A DNA stretch of 64,000 nt from Eisenbergiella tayi. Its GTDB lineage: Bacteria; Bacillota; Clostridia; Lachnospirales; Lachnospiraceae. The translations under genes and the position numbers were made by a program. This document shows, piece after piece, positions 24,685 through 33,752 of this stretch. Under the pieces are notes generated by a model, which was given only the letters and a program-made list of their open reading frames with translations, was not told where the DNA came from and did no database searches. The stretch is taken from assembly GCF_001881565.1 (NCBI RefSeq), contig NZ_MPDJ01000005.1, positions 232,263 to 296,262 on the forward strand, written 5' to 3'. Numbering within the stretch: the first letter of the stretch is position 1; the number at the start of each line of letters is the position of its first letter.

Positions 24685-25602
24685 TCAGTCGTACTTAATC
24701 CTGGGATCAATCAGGCAGTAGAATATATCTACAATAAAAATCATCGCCATCAGAAATGCGGCATAGAAAATGGTTACTCCCGTGATAGTCGTGTAATCCC
24801 GCTGAGACACGCTGTTCACAAAATGAACGCCAAGTCCGGGAATCGCGAAGATTTTTTCAATGACAAAGCTCCCCGTCATCATATTCGCTATTGTGGGGCC
24901 AAGTACCGTGATCACCGGAATCAGGGCATTTCTCATGGCATGCTTCAGAATGACGCTGGTCTCTGAAAGCCCTTTTGCCCTGGCTGTCCTTATGTAGTCC
25001 TGGCCCATGACCTCCAGAAGGCTTGAACGCATCAGCCTGGCCATATAGCTCAGGGAATATCCCCCCAAAGCGACTACAGGAAGAATATATCCCTTCCAGC
25101 TGTCGAGGCCGAAGGTGGGAAGCCAATTCAGTTTATAGGAGAAAAAATAAATCAGAAGAGACGCGATAACAAAAGAAGGGATGGTCACACCGATGGTTGC
25201 CAGCGACATAACCAGCATATCCTGCCACTTTCCGTTCTTCACCGCAGCTAAAATTCCCATGGGGACAGCCGCCAGCATCACAAAAATAATGGTGATTCCG
25301 CCCAGCTTCGCGGATACCGGAAAACCGTTTTTGATAAATTCACTGACTTCTTTTCCGGTATATTTATAGGAGGGACCCAAATCCCCGTGAAGAACTCCGC
25401 CCAGATATTCAAAGAACTGTACCGGCAGCGGCCTGTCCAGATGATATTTCTCATTCAGCGCCGCTTCCACTTCTTCCGATACCTTACGGTCACTGGTAAA
25501 TGGACCGCCCGGTATGGAATGCATGATGACAAAGGTCAGCAGTATTATCAGGAACATTGCCACCAGCATCATCCCAAATCGTTTTGCAAAATAGCGAACC
25601 AT
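24685..25602 (-). CDS. oppB: Oligopeptide ABC transporter permease
   Basis: First gene of the importer operon: a 305-residue, six-helix permease. The N-terminus (RYFAKRFGMMLVAMFLIILL) and N-terminal periplasmic segment match OppB, and the EAA loop is DYIRTARAKGLSETSVILKH. The C-terminus ends YCLIDPRIKYD. The ATG follows GAGAGGGAAGAAAT. A GntR regulator lies 362 bp upstream on the same strand and may control the operon. Confidence 0.95.
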   Translation of the reverse strand: MVRYFAKRFGMMLVAMFLIILLTFVIMHSIPGGPFTSDRKVSEEVEAALNEKYHLDRPLPVQFFEYLGGVLHGDLGPSYKYTGKEVSEFIKNGFPVSAKLGGITIIFVMLAAVPMGILAAVKNGKWQDMLVMSLATIGVTIPSFVIASLLIYFFSYKLNWLPTFGLDSWKGYILPVVALGGYSLSYMARLMRSSLLEVMGQDYIRTARAKGLSETSVILKHAMRNALIPVITVLGPTIANMMTGSFVIEKIFAIPGLGVHFVNSVSQRDYTTITGVTIFYAAFLMAMIFIVDIFYCLIDPRIKYD

Positions 25603-25964
25603 ATTTCTTCCCTCTCATATCCCTCATTTTTTGGGCTTACCTTCTGCCTTTTCCGTCACTGGCAGTCACTTGTACTCCCTTAAAACACATTGAAAATTAT
25701 TTAAGGTCGATTATAAACCTGCGGTTCTGCCTCTGTCAATGTTTTTCTGTTTGCCTCAGCCCATCCTCTATCTTCCATTTCTGCTTTTCCATGTACATTA
25801 TCGTTACTTTTAAGCCTCTATGTAACCTCTTTATTTTTCGTTTCCGGAACCCAAAATAATAAAAAAAACGGTCCCGGACCAGAGGCTGTTTACTCATTGA
25901 AACACCACTGATCCGAAACCGGTTCTTGAGAACGGCTCCCTTTTATCTGTTGTATATGCTTCCG
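25603..25964 (-). promoter_or_regulatory. Intergenic region: gntR terminator and oppB upstream region
   Basis: No gene is seen. At 25861-25882 the minus strand reads a short GC-rich hairpin (TGGTCCGGGACCG) followed by eight T, a probable terminator for gntR. The remaining 260 bp are AT-rich and should hold the opp promoter, but I could not single out a convincing -35/-10 pair. Confidence 0.5.
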
Positions 25965-26624
25965 TCACAGCACGGATGAAATGTCTCTCCGAAGAAGCTC
26001 CTGCGCCTTTTCCAGATCCTTATCGCACAAAGCCTGATAAATTCCCACATGAGGTTCTTTATCAAGCTGATCATCCATGCTCTGCTTTTTATTCCAGGAA
26101 AACTGCGCATAAATCCTCTTCTGAATACTCAGGCTTTCCTTCAGGAACTTATTCAGCAGCTGATTGTCCGCATAAGATGCGAGAAGGAGATGGAACGCTT
26201 CATTGTCTTCCCATACCTTCCAGACATCCACCGGTTCCTGCTGCATAAGCGCCGCATTATCAATATGCCTTTTAATATCCTCCAGGTGATACTGAATGAT
26301 CGCTTCAAAGCCGTCTTTTAATGCCTCCAGTTCCAGAATGCAGCGCAGCTTCAGAATATCCCGGGCATCCTTTTCCTTCATTTTAACCACAACATAGCCA
26401 TAACGGGGAACATTCCTCAGCACCCCTTCGCTGCACAGCTTTATCAGGGCCTCCCGGACAGGAGCCTTGCTCACGCCGAACAGCTCCACAAGGCGTTTTT
26501 CATTCAGCACCTGCTCCTCCTCCGAAGCATTTTTTATAATAAGCTCCAGAATTTCATCGTGAATTTTTTCTGAAAGCAACTCCTTCTTTTCTGTTGTAAA
26601 ATTTACATCTTCCGTCAACTGCAT
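25965..26624 (-). CDS. GntR-family regulator (FCD type)
   Basis: Transcriptional regulator of 219 residues, started at MQLTEDVNF behind GGAGAGAGTGCT. The N-terminal winged helix is at about 18-75 (EKRLVELFGVSKAPVREALI), with the wing GYVVVKM. The C-terminal helical FCD ligand domain has the metal-site pattern DxxxH (DNEAFHLLLA) and a later histidine (EPHVGIYQAL). Ligands in this family are usually organic acids. Control of the downstream opp genes is possible from position only. Confidence 0.9.
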   Translation of the reverse strand: MQLTEDVNFTTEKKELLSEKIHDEILELIIKNASEEEQVLNEKRLVELFGVSKAPVREALIKLCSEGVLRNVPRYGYVVVKMKEKDARDILKLRCILELEALKDGFEAIIQYHLEDIKRHIDNAALMQQEPVDVWKVWEDNEAFHLLLASYADNQLLNKFLKESLSIQKRIYAQFSWNKKQSMDDQLDKEPHVGIYQALCDKDLEKAQELLRRDISSVL

Positions 26625-26841
26625 AGCACTCTCTCCTTTAATCATATCAGTAATCTATTCACTTATATATTATCTGCTTTTTTTCTATATTTCAAGTCTT
26701 TTCTGTATTTTCCGCCGTACAAAAAACAGCTTCCGCACTCTGCAGACTTTCCCTGTGTTCAAGAAAAATCCGGGCAGATGCTTCCCTTTCAGGAAACAGC
26801 TGCCCGGAATACCATATTCTCCTTGGGAAAAACCTTTCCCT

Positions 26842-27669
26842 CTACGCACTCGTATTTGTTTTTTCCAGCCTTCTGCGGCTGATCTTTATGTAATCCTCCT
26901 GCATCTCCAGACCGATAAATTTTCTTCCCAGCTTCCTGGCAGCTACGCCGGTCGTTCCGGAACCGCAGAAAGGATCCAGCACAAGCATCCCCTCTTCGGT
27001 TGAAGCGCGGATTATCCGTTCCAGAAGATATTCCGGCTTCTGTGTAGGGTGCTTCCCCTCTTTCTTTTCCGAAGCCCTGGTCAGGCTTCCCGTCCACACA
27101 TCCTTCATCTGTTTCCCGCCGTTTTCCTCCTTCATCAAATCATAATTGAAATGATGATGGGCCTTTTTGTCATCCTTTCTTGCCCAGAGAATCGTCTCTG
27201 TGGAATGGGTGAAGCAGCGGCAGGCCAGGTTAGGAGGCGGGTTGGTTTTCTGCCAGGTTATGTTATTGATAATTTTATAGCCTTCCTGCTCCAGGGCCAG
27301 GCCGATGGAATAAATATTATGAAGCGTACCGGATATCCATATGGAGCCGTCAGGCTTCAGAACCTTTTTACACAGGCGCAGCCATTTCCGGTTAAAGGCG
27401 TGCTTGGAATTGCAGTCCATTCCCTGATCCCAATCCCCTTTATTCACGGAGACCATTTTACCGCCCTGGCAGGTCACCCCGTCATTACTGAGAAAATAAG
27501 GGGGATCCGCAAAGATCATATCCACGCTCTCCGGTTCCATTTTCGGCAGAAGCACAAAGCTGTCTCCCAGATAAAGCTGTTCCGTTTCCGTTTCATAATA
27601 AGGCTTCTGCCTGGTATGCAGTATTTTATCCATATCTTTTTCCGGCAGCCGCTCATACTCCCGCGGCAC
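26842..27669 (-). CDS. DpnA-like adenine-specific DNA methyltransferase
   Basis: N6-adenine methyltransferase of the beta class, 275 residues. The catalytic DPPY is at 55-58 (DMIFADPPYFLS), and the SAM-binding motif lies at the C-terminal end (LDPFCGSGTTGVAARKLG). The text resembles pneumococcal DpnA closely (FADPPYFLSN, SGTLHNIYSIG, NNITWQKTNPPPN, GKHPTQKPEYLLERII), an enzyme that methylates GATC, including single-stranded DNA. The start is GTG with AGGAGGGG 10 bases ahead; the stop of the dpnM-like gene (TAG) is part of that ribosome site. An ATG 12 codons further in is the alternative. Confidence 0.9.
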   Translation of the reverse strand: MPREYERLPEKDMDKILHTRQKPYYETETEQLYLGDSFVLLPKMEPESVDMIFADPPYFLSNDGVTCQGGKMVSVNKGDWDQGMDCNSKHAFNRKWLRLCKKVLKPDGSIWISGTLHNIYSIGLALEQEGYKIINNITWQKTNPPPNLACRCFTHSTETILWARKDDKKAHHHFNYDLMKEENGGKQMKDVWTGSLTRASEKKEGKHPTQKPEYLLERIIRASTEEGMLVLDPFCGSGTTGVAARKLGRKFIGLEMQEDYIKISRRRLEKTNTSA

Positions 27670-27685
27670 CCTGCGACAGCCCCTC

Positions 27686-28513
27686 CTAATAGTTTGTTAT
27701 GATAATTTCCTCCCCCACCCTCTTGCTGGCATCGGAGTTGATATTACGCTTTACCACCACCACTTCCTTTCGGAAGCCCTCATATAATTCATTGATAAAA
27801 TCCGTATTGTGGTTGGTCAGCATACAGCTGCAGCCTCTTTCCGTAAGCTCCCGGAACAGTCCTGCCAGCCTCTGGTGGCTCTCCACATCGAATCCCTCCT
27901 TGGTATAGGACTCAAAGGAGGAAGGATTTAAAGGAGCATAGGGGCTGTCAAAGAACACAAAATCTCCCCTGGCCGCATCCCTGCAGGCATCCTGGAAATC
28001 GCCCTCCATTATGGTCACCTTCTGCAGATATTCCGATACAGCCAGAATATTTTCCGGACTGCAGGATCGGGCCCTGCTGTTATTATAGGGCACATTGAAA
28101 TACCCCTTTTCATTCACACGGTATAGTCCATTGAAACAATGTTTATTCAAATATAAAAATAAGGCCGCCAGCTCCCCGTCGAATTCTTTCTTTTTCATCT
28201 TATCGTTGAAAATTTCCCGTCGGGCATAATAACAGGCCTTGCCATCCGCAGCCGCCTCTTCATCCAGCCTGTCTGTCAGGGCAATCACGGAACCCGGGCT
28301 CGTTTTAATCTGTCTGTACAGGTTAACGAGGGCAGGATTAATATCATTGATGACAGCACACGCAGGGCAAAGGGCGAAAACTACCGCCCCTCCCCCTACG
28401 AAAGGTTCATAATAGGTGTTATATGTTTCCGGCAGCTTTGCGCTGATCTGAGGCAGCAGCTGCCTTTTACCGCCCGCCCATTTAATAAAGGGCGCGATGG
28501 GTGTGCTATTCAT
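27686..28513 (-). CDS. DpnM-like (Dam-family) adenine-specific DNA methyltransferase
   Basis: N6-adenine methyltransferase of the alpha class, 275 residues. The SAM site is KWAGGKRQLLP and FVGGGAV (about 38-44). The family text CFNGLYRVNEKGYFNVPY and FESYTKEGF follow. The catalytic motif IV reads DSPY (189-192) instead of DPPY. DpnM methylates GATC, which is the likely target here. In the DpnII system dpnM and dpnA are followed by the endonuclease gene dpnB; no such gene is present here. Translation is coupled to the dpnA-like gene 16 bp on. Confidence 0.9.
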   Translation of the reverse strand: MNSTPIAPFIKWAGGKRQLLPQISAKLPETYNTYYEPFVGGGAVVFALCPACAVINDINPALVNLYRQIKTSPGSVIALTDRLDEEAAADGKACYYARREIFNDKMKKKEFDGELAALFLYLNKHCFNGLYRVNEKGYFNVPYNNSRARSCSPENILAVSEYLQKVTIMEGDFQDACRDAARGDFVFFDSPYAPLNPSSFESYTKEGFDVESHQRLAGLFRELTERGCSCMLTNHNTDFINELYEGFRKEVVVVKRNINSDASKRVGEEIIITNY

Positions 28514-28580
28514 GCTGTATTCCTTCGTTTCTGCTGATACTCCATCGGCTTACTGAGGAGTATTTGACTGGTACGCATGG

Positions 28581-28809
28581 TTTCCCTGGCTGGGGTGTGC
28601 CGCCGTATGGCTCTTTCCTGCAGCCGCTGTCGGGCAGTCAGTGTTTCCTGTAAGGGGCGTCTAAAAACGCCAGTCCTTACGCTGTGTCCTTTACAGCGTT
28701 AGTACTGCTGCGTTTTTAACCGAGCGAGAGCGTCCCCTGTAAGGAACACTGACTGCCCGACAGCGGCTGCAGGAAAGAGTCATACGGCGGCACACCCCAA
28801 CCAGGGAAA
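28581..28809. repeat. 229-bp palindromic element with about 70-bp arms
   Basis: Arms 28581-28650 and 28740-28809 are reverse complements with only about two or three mismatches over the outer 60 bp or so (TTTCCCTGGCTGGGGTGTGC at one end). The 90-bp centre contains further small repeats (GCGTCTAAAAACGC, GCTGTGTCCTTTACAGC). No coding frame is apparent. It lies between the MATE and dpnM-like genes, in an unusually long 383-bp gap, and looks like an inserted non-coding element. Confidence 0.8.
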
Positions 28810-28896
28810 TAACCTGCGCGCTGTGCGGCGCCTTTTTATTATAGAAGAAAGCGGAAGAAATAACAACCCAAATCACAGGACGGAATTCAGATAATA

Positions 28897-30255
28897 TCAA
28901 ATCTCCGCTGGTCCTGCCGCTGTCCGGAGCTTCTTCATACAGTAAAAATAGCTGAATGCCAGCAGTAAATCCGCTCCGAGCCAGGCGCATACCTCTCCGT
29001 AAAAAACGCCCGATTCCCCTATCAGCGCCGGCAGAAGCAGGGCACAGCCGGTACGCATCACCAGCTGGACAATGCTGGAAATCATGGGCAGAAGGGAATT
29101 TCCCATCCCCTGAATGCAGGAGCGTGTGACGTAGAGTATATACAGAAACGGGAAAAAGAGAGCCAGTACCAATAGGAAATGATAGCCTATCCTCATGGCG
29201 CCTTCCACCGTCACGCTGTCTCCGGTAAGAAAACAGCCCAAAACAGGCTTTCCAAAAAATACCATAATCGCCGACATCAAAAGCGCGGTAGCCGCTCCGA
29301 TCAAGTTGGCAGCCCGCAGCCCTTTTCCAATCCTGTCATACCTGGCCGCACCCATATTCTGCCCGGAATAGGTTGACATGGCATAGCCGTAAGAAGAAGC
29401 AGCAATTTCCAGAAGCCCGTAAAGCTTGTTCGCCGCCGTATAACCGGCAATAAACAGAACGCCGAAACCGTTTATCACGGACTGTACAATCAGGCCCCCC
29501 ATAGCCGTAATCATATTCTGAAGGCCCATGGGAAGCCCCAGCTTCAGCTGTTCCTTTATCACGTCCCTGTCCGGATAATATTCCTTATTTCCCAGGGAAA
29601 ACAGTCCGCTTCCCCGCAGCTTCACGAAGCAAAAACAAGCCGCCAGGAGCTGTGCCAGCACGGTAGCTGCAGCGGCTCCCTGTATTCCCCAGCCAAAGCC
29701 GAATACGAACAGAAGATCCAGCGCTATATTACAAAAAGAAGAAAGCGTCATTGCCTGGAGCGGCGTTTTGCTGTTCCCCAAAGCCCGCAGCAGTGCGGCG
29801 AGCAGATTATAAGCAAAAGCAACCGGCAGGCTGGCATATAGAATCCGAAGGTAAATGAGAGTCAGGTCTATAATTTCCGTTGGCGTACGAAGCAGCAGCA
29901 AAACAGGCCGCAGCATCAGCTGCCCAAGCGCTGTAAACAAAACCGCCGCGCCCAGGCTGAGCCAGACCGCTCCTGCCACTGCTTTTTTTAATCCCTTATC
30001 ATCCCCGGCCCCAAATTGTCTGGCCATCACCAGGGAAAAGCCCTGGACAAGCCCCTGAACCAGTCCGAACATCAGAAAGGTCAGCCATTCCGCGGCTCCC
30101 AGAGCCGCCAGGGCTTTCACTCCCAGGGCCTGCCCCACCACCATAGTATCTACAAAGGTATAAAACTGCTGAAACACATTCCCCAACATCAAAGGAAGGG
30201 CGAAACGCAGAATCAGCCCTGCCGGAGAACCAGTAGTCATGTCTTTTGTCTGCAT
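28897..30255 (-). CDS. MATE-family multidrug/cation efflux protein
   Basis: Twelve-helix MATE antiporter of 452 residues that exports cationic compounds using a Na+ or H+ gradient. The N-terminus (GSPAGLILRFALPLMLGNVFQ, then FYTFVDTMVVGQALGVKALAA) is typical, and the two six-helix halves are of equal length. It starts 15 bp after the GH3 stop and is co-oriented, so the two may share a transcript. The substrate cannot be read from sequence. Confidence 0.93.
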   Translation of the reverse strand: MQTKDMTTGSPAGLILRFALPLMLGNVFQQFYTFVDTMVVGQALGVKALAALGAAEWLTFLMFGLVQGLVQGFSLVMARQFGAGDDKGLKKAVAGAVWLSLGAAVLFTALGQLMLRPVLLLLRTPTEIIDLTLIYLRILYASLPVAFAYNLLAALLRALGNSKTPLQAMTLSSFCNIALDLLFVFGFGWGIQGAAAATVLAQLLAACFCFVKLRGSGLFSLGNKEYYPDRDVIKEQLKLGLPMGLQNMITAMGGLIVQSVINGFGVLFIAGYTAANKLYGLLEIAASSYGYAMSTYSGQNMGAARYDRIGKGLRAANLIGAATALLMSAIMVFFGKPVLGCFLTGDSVTVEGAMRIGYHFLLVLALFFPFLYILYVTRSCIQGMGNSLLPMISSIVQLVMRTGCALLLPALIGESGVFYGEVCAWLGADLLLAFSYFYCMKKLRTAAGPAEI

Positions 30256-30270
30256 ACAGGCTCCCTTTTC

Positions 30271-33060
30271 TCAGGAATGGAATTCAAACCATTCCACTTC
30301 AATTCCCGGCATTTTGGTAGGCGTAAGGCATAATTCATAGTATCCTTTTTCCAATGTCACATTTCCCATATCCCGTTCCACGGTCGCGCCGTTCGTCCCG
30401 TTAAGCTGGGGAGTCATAAAACGCACACCGTTCAGGCTGGCATTGCAGGCAGACTGGGCGCGGAAATCCGGATTATCCGTTTTCATACATATCCTTACCT
30501 GGTATACGCCGGCATTTTCCACAAAAATAAGGACGGGCGTATTCATAGGTGTGGAAACCCTGCAGGAGCTTTCCAGGACAGCCGCCTTTTCTTTGCATCC
30601 CTTTATCTCTTCCGCTTCTTTTGCGGGAATCAGCTCCGGTTCCTCTTCCGGCATGAGGGAACGCTCCATGACAGGCGCTTTCATCAGGAAACGGCAGATA
30701 TTGGCTGCGCAGCGCTGCAGTTCGCCCAGCGTCAGCTTTCCTGTTCTTAAAGCCTCCAGCGTATTATCCCCCATGGGATTATTTTCCGCCGCCAGGTTAT
30801 CCACTACCATATATAAATCATTCTGGGCCCGCACCATGGCCGCCGTATTTTCCCGGCTTTCTTCCCCGCCTTCCACACAATCGTTCATGGTGGACCACCA
30901 GTCGGTCATAACGATACCCGTAAAGCCCCATTCCTTCCGGAGAATGGTCGTATTCAAATCATAATTGGAAGCGCTCCAGTGGCCGTTAACCGGATTATAG
31001 GCTGTCATAACGGAATTGGCCCCGCCTTCCTTTACCGCAATTTCAAAGGCCTTCAGATAGATTTCCCTGAGAGCCCGCTCCGAAACAACCGCATCCACCT
31101 TATTTCTCACCTTTTCCTGGCTGTTGCAGGCATAATGCTTCATGGTGGCGTTGGAGCCGCCCTTCATAATACCCCGGATATTAGCCGCCGCCATTTTACC
31201 GGTCAGCAGGGGATCTTCGGAAAAATATTCAAAATTCCTTCCGTTGAGAGGATTTCTGTGGATATTAATGCCGGGCCCCAAAAGGGTGTCTATCTCATTG
31301 CGAAGAAGTTCTTTTCCTTCCATGACATAAAGCTCTTCCACAAGAGGTGTATCGAAAGTACAGGCCAGCAGGGTTCCGATGGGTACCTGGGTAGCCTGTG
31401 CCCCCACATCCATGCGGATGCCGGAGGGACCGTCCGCAGCCGCAGCCACAGGAATTCCATAGTCATCATGCAGGGATTTGCTCAATCCGCCGAAGCAGGA
31501 AGCCACACCGGGCGTTACCCGCGGACTGCACATGCCTTCTCCGCGTACAATCGTCGCCAGTTCTTCCGGCGTCAGCTGTGCCAGGAAGGCTTCCATAGGC
31601 TCATTTCCTTCCAGAACATCCCTCAGCTGGATCTCACGGTTTCCTGTTCTTGTAAGCGCGGGCGGCATATTGTCGCGAATGCGTTCCTCCAGGGATACGG
31701 TCCTTAACGGAACGTTTTCCCCGCTCATCTCATAAATGCCGCCGGACTTACATGCACCGGGCTTTAACCGGACAAATTCCTTCTGAGGTGCACAGGCTTC
31801 CTCCAGCCGTTCCGTCACGATCAGCCTCTCCACCTCAAAACCTTCCCCGCCGTCCACCTGTACCTGCTCCAGATCACGGATGCTCGTCCCGGCATAAATC
31901 CGGTAACAGCCTTCTTCCAGCACATAGCAGGATTTATTTCCGGTATATCCTCCGTCATCATAGGCAGCCATAGCATTCACCGGGAACTGCAGGAACAGCT
32001 CCTCCTCTTCTCCCGGAGCCAGAAGACCTGTCTTGGCAAATGCCGCAAGCTCTTTTACCGGGCGTCCCAGTTTTCCCTGGGGAGCACTGTAATACACCTG
32101 CACCGCTTCCCTGCCGGCATAACGGGAACCCGTATTTTTTACAGTTACCTTTAACCGGATTTCGCCGTCCTGCACCCTGGCGCCGGAAGCCTTTACGTCA
32201 AACGAGGTATAGGACAGACCAAAACCGAAGGGATACATTACCTTTTCCGGGGCAAAGGTTTCAAAATAGCGGTAGCCTACGTAAATATCTTCCTGATATA
32301 TGTTTTCCAGTTCGCCTCCATGGTTGGCAGTGGAGGGATAATCCGCCAGGCTGTATGCGATGGTATCCGCCAGCTTCCCGCCGGGCGTCACCTTTCCGGT
32401 AATCACATCTGCAGCCGCATTGCCGCCTTCCTGGCCGCCATGCCATACATACAGCACGGCGGTTATGGGGTTTTTATAGGTTTCCGCTAAAAAGCTCATG
32501 TCAATGACACAGGTCACATTGAGGATTACGGCTGTTTTCTTAAAATATCCGGTTACCATGCGGAGCAGTTCTTTTTCCTGGCTGTTCAGACGGTAACTGT
32601 CCTCCAGGTCCTCATAGTCCTTACCTTCTCCCGCCGTCCTTCCGATGACCACCAGCGCCTTATCCGATTTTGAAGCCGCCTGTCGTATCATTTCCTCCGT
32701 CACCGGCATTTCCTTCTGGTTCCAGGGTTCCGCCGCCCATCCTCCTCCGCCGTCGTCAAAAGGATTCTCCTGCAGCCAGCTTTCATAAGCTCCAGCCAAC
32801 TCTTCGTTTACCCTGATGTTTTGGCACTGCCTGAGGCTGTCCAGCAGATTTGTGGTGTAAGGTACGTTTACCGCCCCTCCTGAACCTGTCCCGCTTCTGT
32901 AATAATCCTTCTGAATCCTTCCGAACACGGAAACGCATTCTCCGTCCTCAACCGGTAAGGTATTCTCCTCATTTCTTAATAAAACTGCGCCCTGAGCCGC
33001 TGCTTCCCTGCACAGCTGCGCAAATCCCTCAAGTGGGACACCAATCATTTTTTTACTCAT
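30271..33060 (-). CDS. Glycoside hydrolase family 3 beta-glucosidase, circularly permuted domain order
   Basis: Cytoplasmic beta-glycosidase of 929 residues, with no signal peptide. The normal GH3 order is reversed. The alpha/beta domain comes first (about 15-285, with the probable acid/base Glu145 in TAGEGKDYED and the PFGFGLSYTSF end motif), then a fibronectin-III-like domain (about 295-410), then the TIM barrel (about 490-800), which carries KHYACN and the nucleophile Asp720 in GIVMTDWW. The C-terminal part has a small beta domain. Permuted GH3 enzymes of this type are known from Ruminococcus and relatives. It probably cleaves imported beta-linked oligosaccharides. Confidence 0.93.
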   Translation of the reverse strand: MSKKMIGVPLEGFAQLCREAAAQGAVLLRNEENTLPVEDGECVSVFGRIQKDYYRSGTGSGGAVNVPYTTNLLDSLRQCQNIRVNEELAGAYESWLQENPFDDGGGGWAAEPWNQKEMPVTEEMIRQAASKSDKALVVIGRTAGEGKDYEDLEDSYRLNSQEKELLRMVTGYFKKTAVILNVTCVIDMSFLAETYKNPITAVLYVWHGGQEGGNAAADVITGKVTPGGKLADTIAYSLADYPSTANHGGELENIYQEDIYVGYRYFETFAPEKVMYPFGFGLSYTSFDVKASGARVQDGEIRLKVTVKNTGSRYAGREAVQVYYSAPQGKLGRPVKELAAFAKTGLLAPGEEEELFLQFPVNAMAAYDDGGYTGNKSCYVLEEGCYRIYAGTSIRDLEQVQVDGGEGFEVERLIVTERLEEACAPQKEFVRLKPGACKSGGIYEMSGENVPLRTVSLEERIRDNMPPALTRTGNREIQLRDVLEGNEPMEAFLAQLTPEELATIVRGEGMCSPRVTPGVASCFGGLSKSLHDDYGIPVAAAADGPSGIRMDVGAQATQVPIGTLLACTFDTPLVEELYVMEGKELLRNEIDTLLGPGINIHRNPLNGRNFEYFSEDPLLTGKMAAANIRGIMKGGSNATMKHYACNSQEKVRNKVDAVVSERALREIYLKAFEIAVKEGGANSVMTAYNPVNGHWSASNYDLNTTILRKEWGFTGIVMTDWWSTMNDCVEGGEESRENTAAMVRAQNDLYMVVDNLAAENNPMGDNTLEALRTGKLTLGELQRCAANICRFLMKAPVMERSLMPEEEPELIPAKEAEEIKGCKEKAAVLESSCRVSTPMNTPVLIFVENAGVYQVRICMKTDNPDFRAQSACNASLNGVRFMTPQLNGTNGATVERDMGNVTLEKGYYELCLTPTKMPGIEVEWFEFHS

Positions 33061-33100
33061 TGCATCTCTACCCGCCTTTTTTATTTTGCATTATGTACCC

Positions 33101-33289
33101 TTAGTATATCATAGGTTTATAAGGATTGAATACGGGAAAATGTGAGGAATGATAAAGTAAAAAAGGCAGGCATCCATAAGCGAATGCGTTCATAGGGATA
33201 TGATGTGGCACATGGTCAGAAACAATTCCCGCTTGCAGCCATGATAACTTTTTCCCAATCATTTTGCAGTCCGGTTCGTTTATTTCCAT
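33101..33289 (-). CDS. Short open frame, possible gene remnant
   Basis: A 62-codon frame with ATG behind AGGTGATAGGAGCG. The first 40 residues (MEINEPDCKMIGKKLSWLQA and IVSDHVPHHIPMNAFAYGCL) look protein-like, while the tail does not. Its end overlaps the likely GH3 promoter. I do not recognise it; it may be the stump of a lost gene or chance. Confidence 0.25.
   Translation of the reverse strand: MEINEPDCKMIGKKLSWLQAGIVSDHVPHHIPMNAFAYGCLPFLLYHSSHFPVFNPYKPMIY
33103..33130 (-). promoter_or_regulatory. Probable promoter of the GH3 gene
   Basis: The -10 TATACT (33103-33108) lies 16 bp from TTCAAT (33125-33130) on the minus strand, about 45 bp upstream of the GH3 ATG. The -10 is good and the -35 weak, as expected for a regulated promoter. 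Confidence 0.5.
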
Positions 33290-33354
33290 CGCTCCTATCA
33301 CCTCTTGTTTATTTCCGTATTTTATTTTGTACGGTCTAAAAAATACTCTAATGC

Positions 33355-33403
33355 AAAAAAGAAGCCCAGCACACTGACTTATCTCATCAGTATCTGAGCT
33401 TCC
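33355..33403 (-). terminator. Intrinsic terminator downstream of the fprA operon
   Basis: On the minus strand GAAGCTCAG pairs with CTGGGCTTC (one G-T pair), with an inner CTGA/TCAG stem, and is followed by TTTTTT. It ends the transcript that carries the dehydrogenase fusion, fprA and the gene fragment. Confidence 0.85.
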
Positions 33404-33419
33404 ATTATTTCATATTCAG

Positions 33420-33752
33420 TTAATCATTGACTTTCCATTGACCAGAACGACGATTACCAACTCTCTCCAACTTTTCTTTTTCCTGAAGTTTCGGCAGCAA
33501 TCGTTTGATAGTTCCTAATGTGATTCCAGTAGCTTCTTGAAGCTGTTTTTGTGTTATTTTCGGATTACTCCTTATAGCATTTAGTACACTCTGCTCATTA
33601 TCAGACAGTGAAGCAGAAAGATTAGTTGCATTAGTCGCACGATCAGTCGCATCAGTCGCAATTCTAGTTTCCGAACCAATTTCCATATCAAAGGAGTAGC
33701 TATCGTCCAACGGCACTACAATGCGGAATACATCACCTTCCTCCGTCAGAAT
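33420..33752 (-). pseudogene. 3' fragment of a helix-turn-helix / AAA_4-type regulator gene
   Basis: The frame opens directly after the fprA stop codon, in the same phase, with ILTEEGDVFRIVVPLDD and runs 110 codons. It lacks any start of its own. EGDVFRIVVPLDDSYS resembles the C-terminal end of the AlbA/AAA_4 ATP-binding domain of RecG-like regulators, and the rest is a winged helix (SDNEQSVLNAIRSNPKITQK, GITLGTIKRLLPKLQEK). The AAA_4 body is missing, so this is a 5'-truncated remnant joined to the end of fprA. A GTG internal start could still allow a small DNA-binding protein. Confidence 0.7.
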
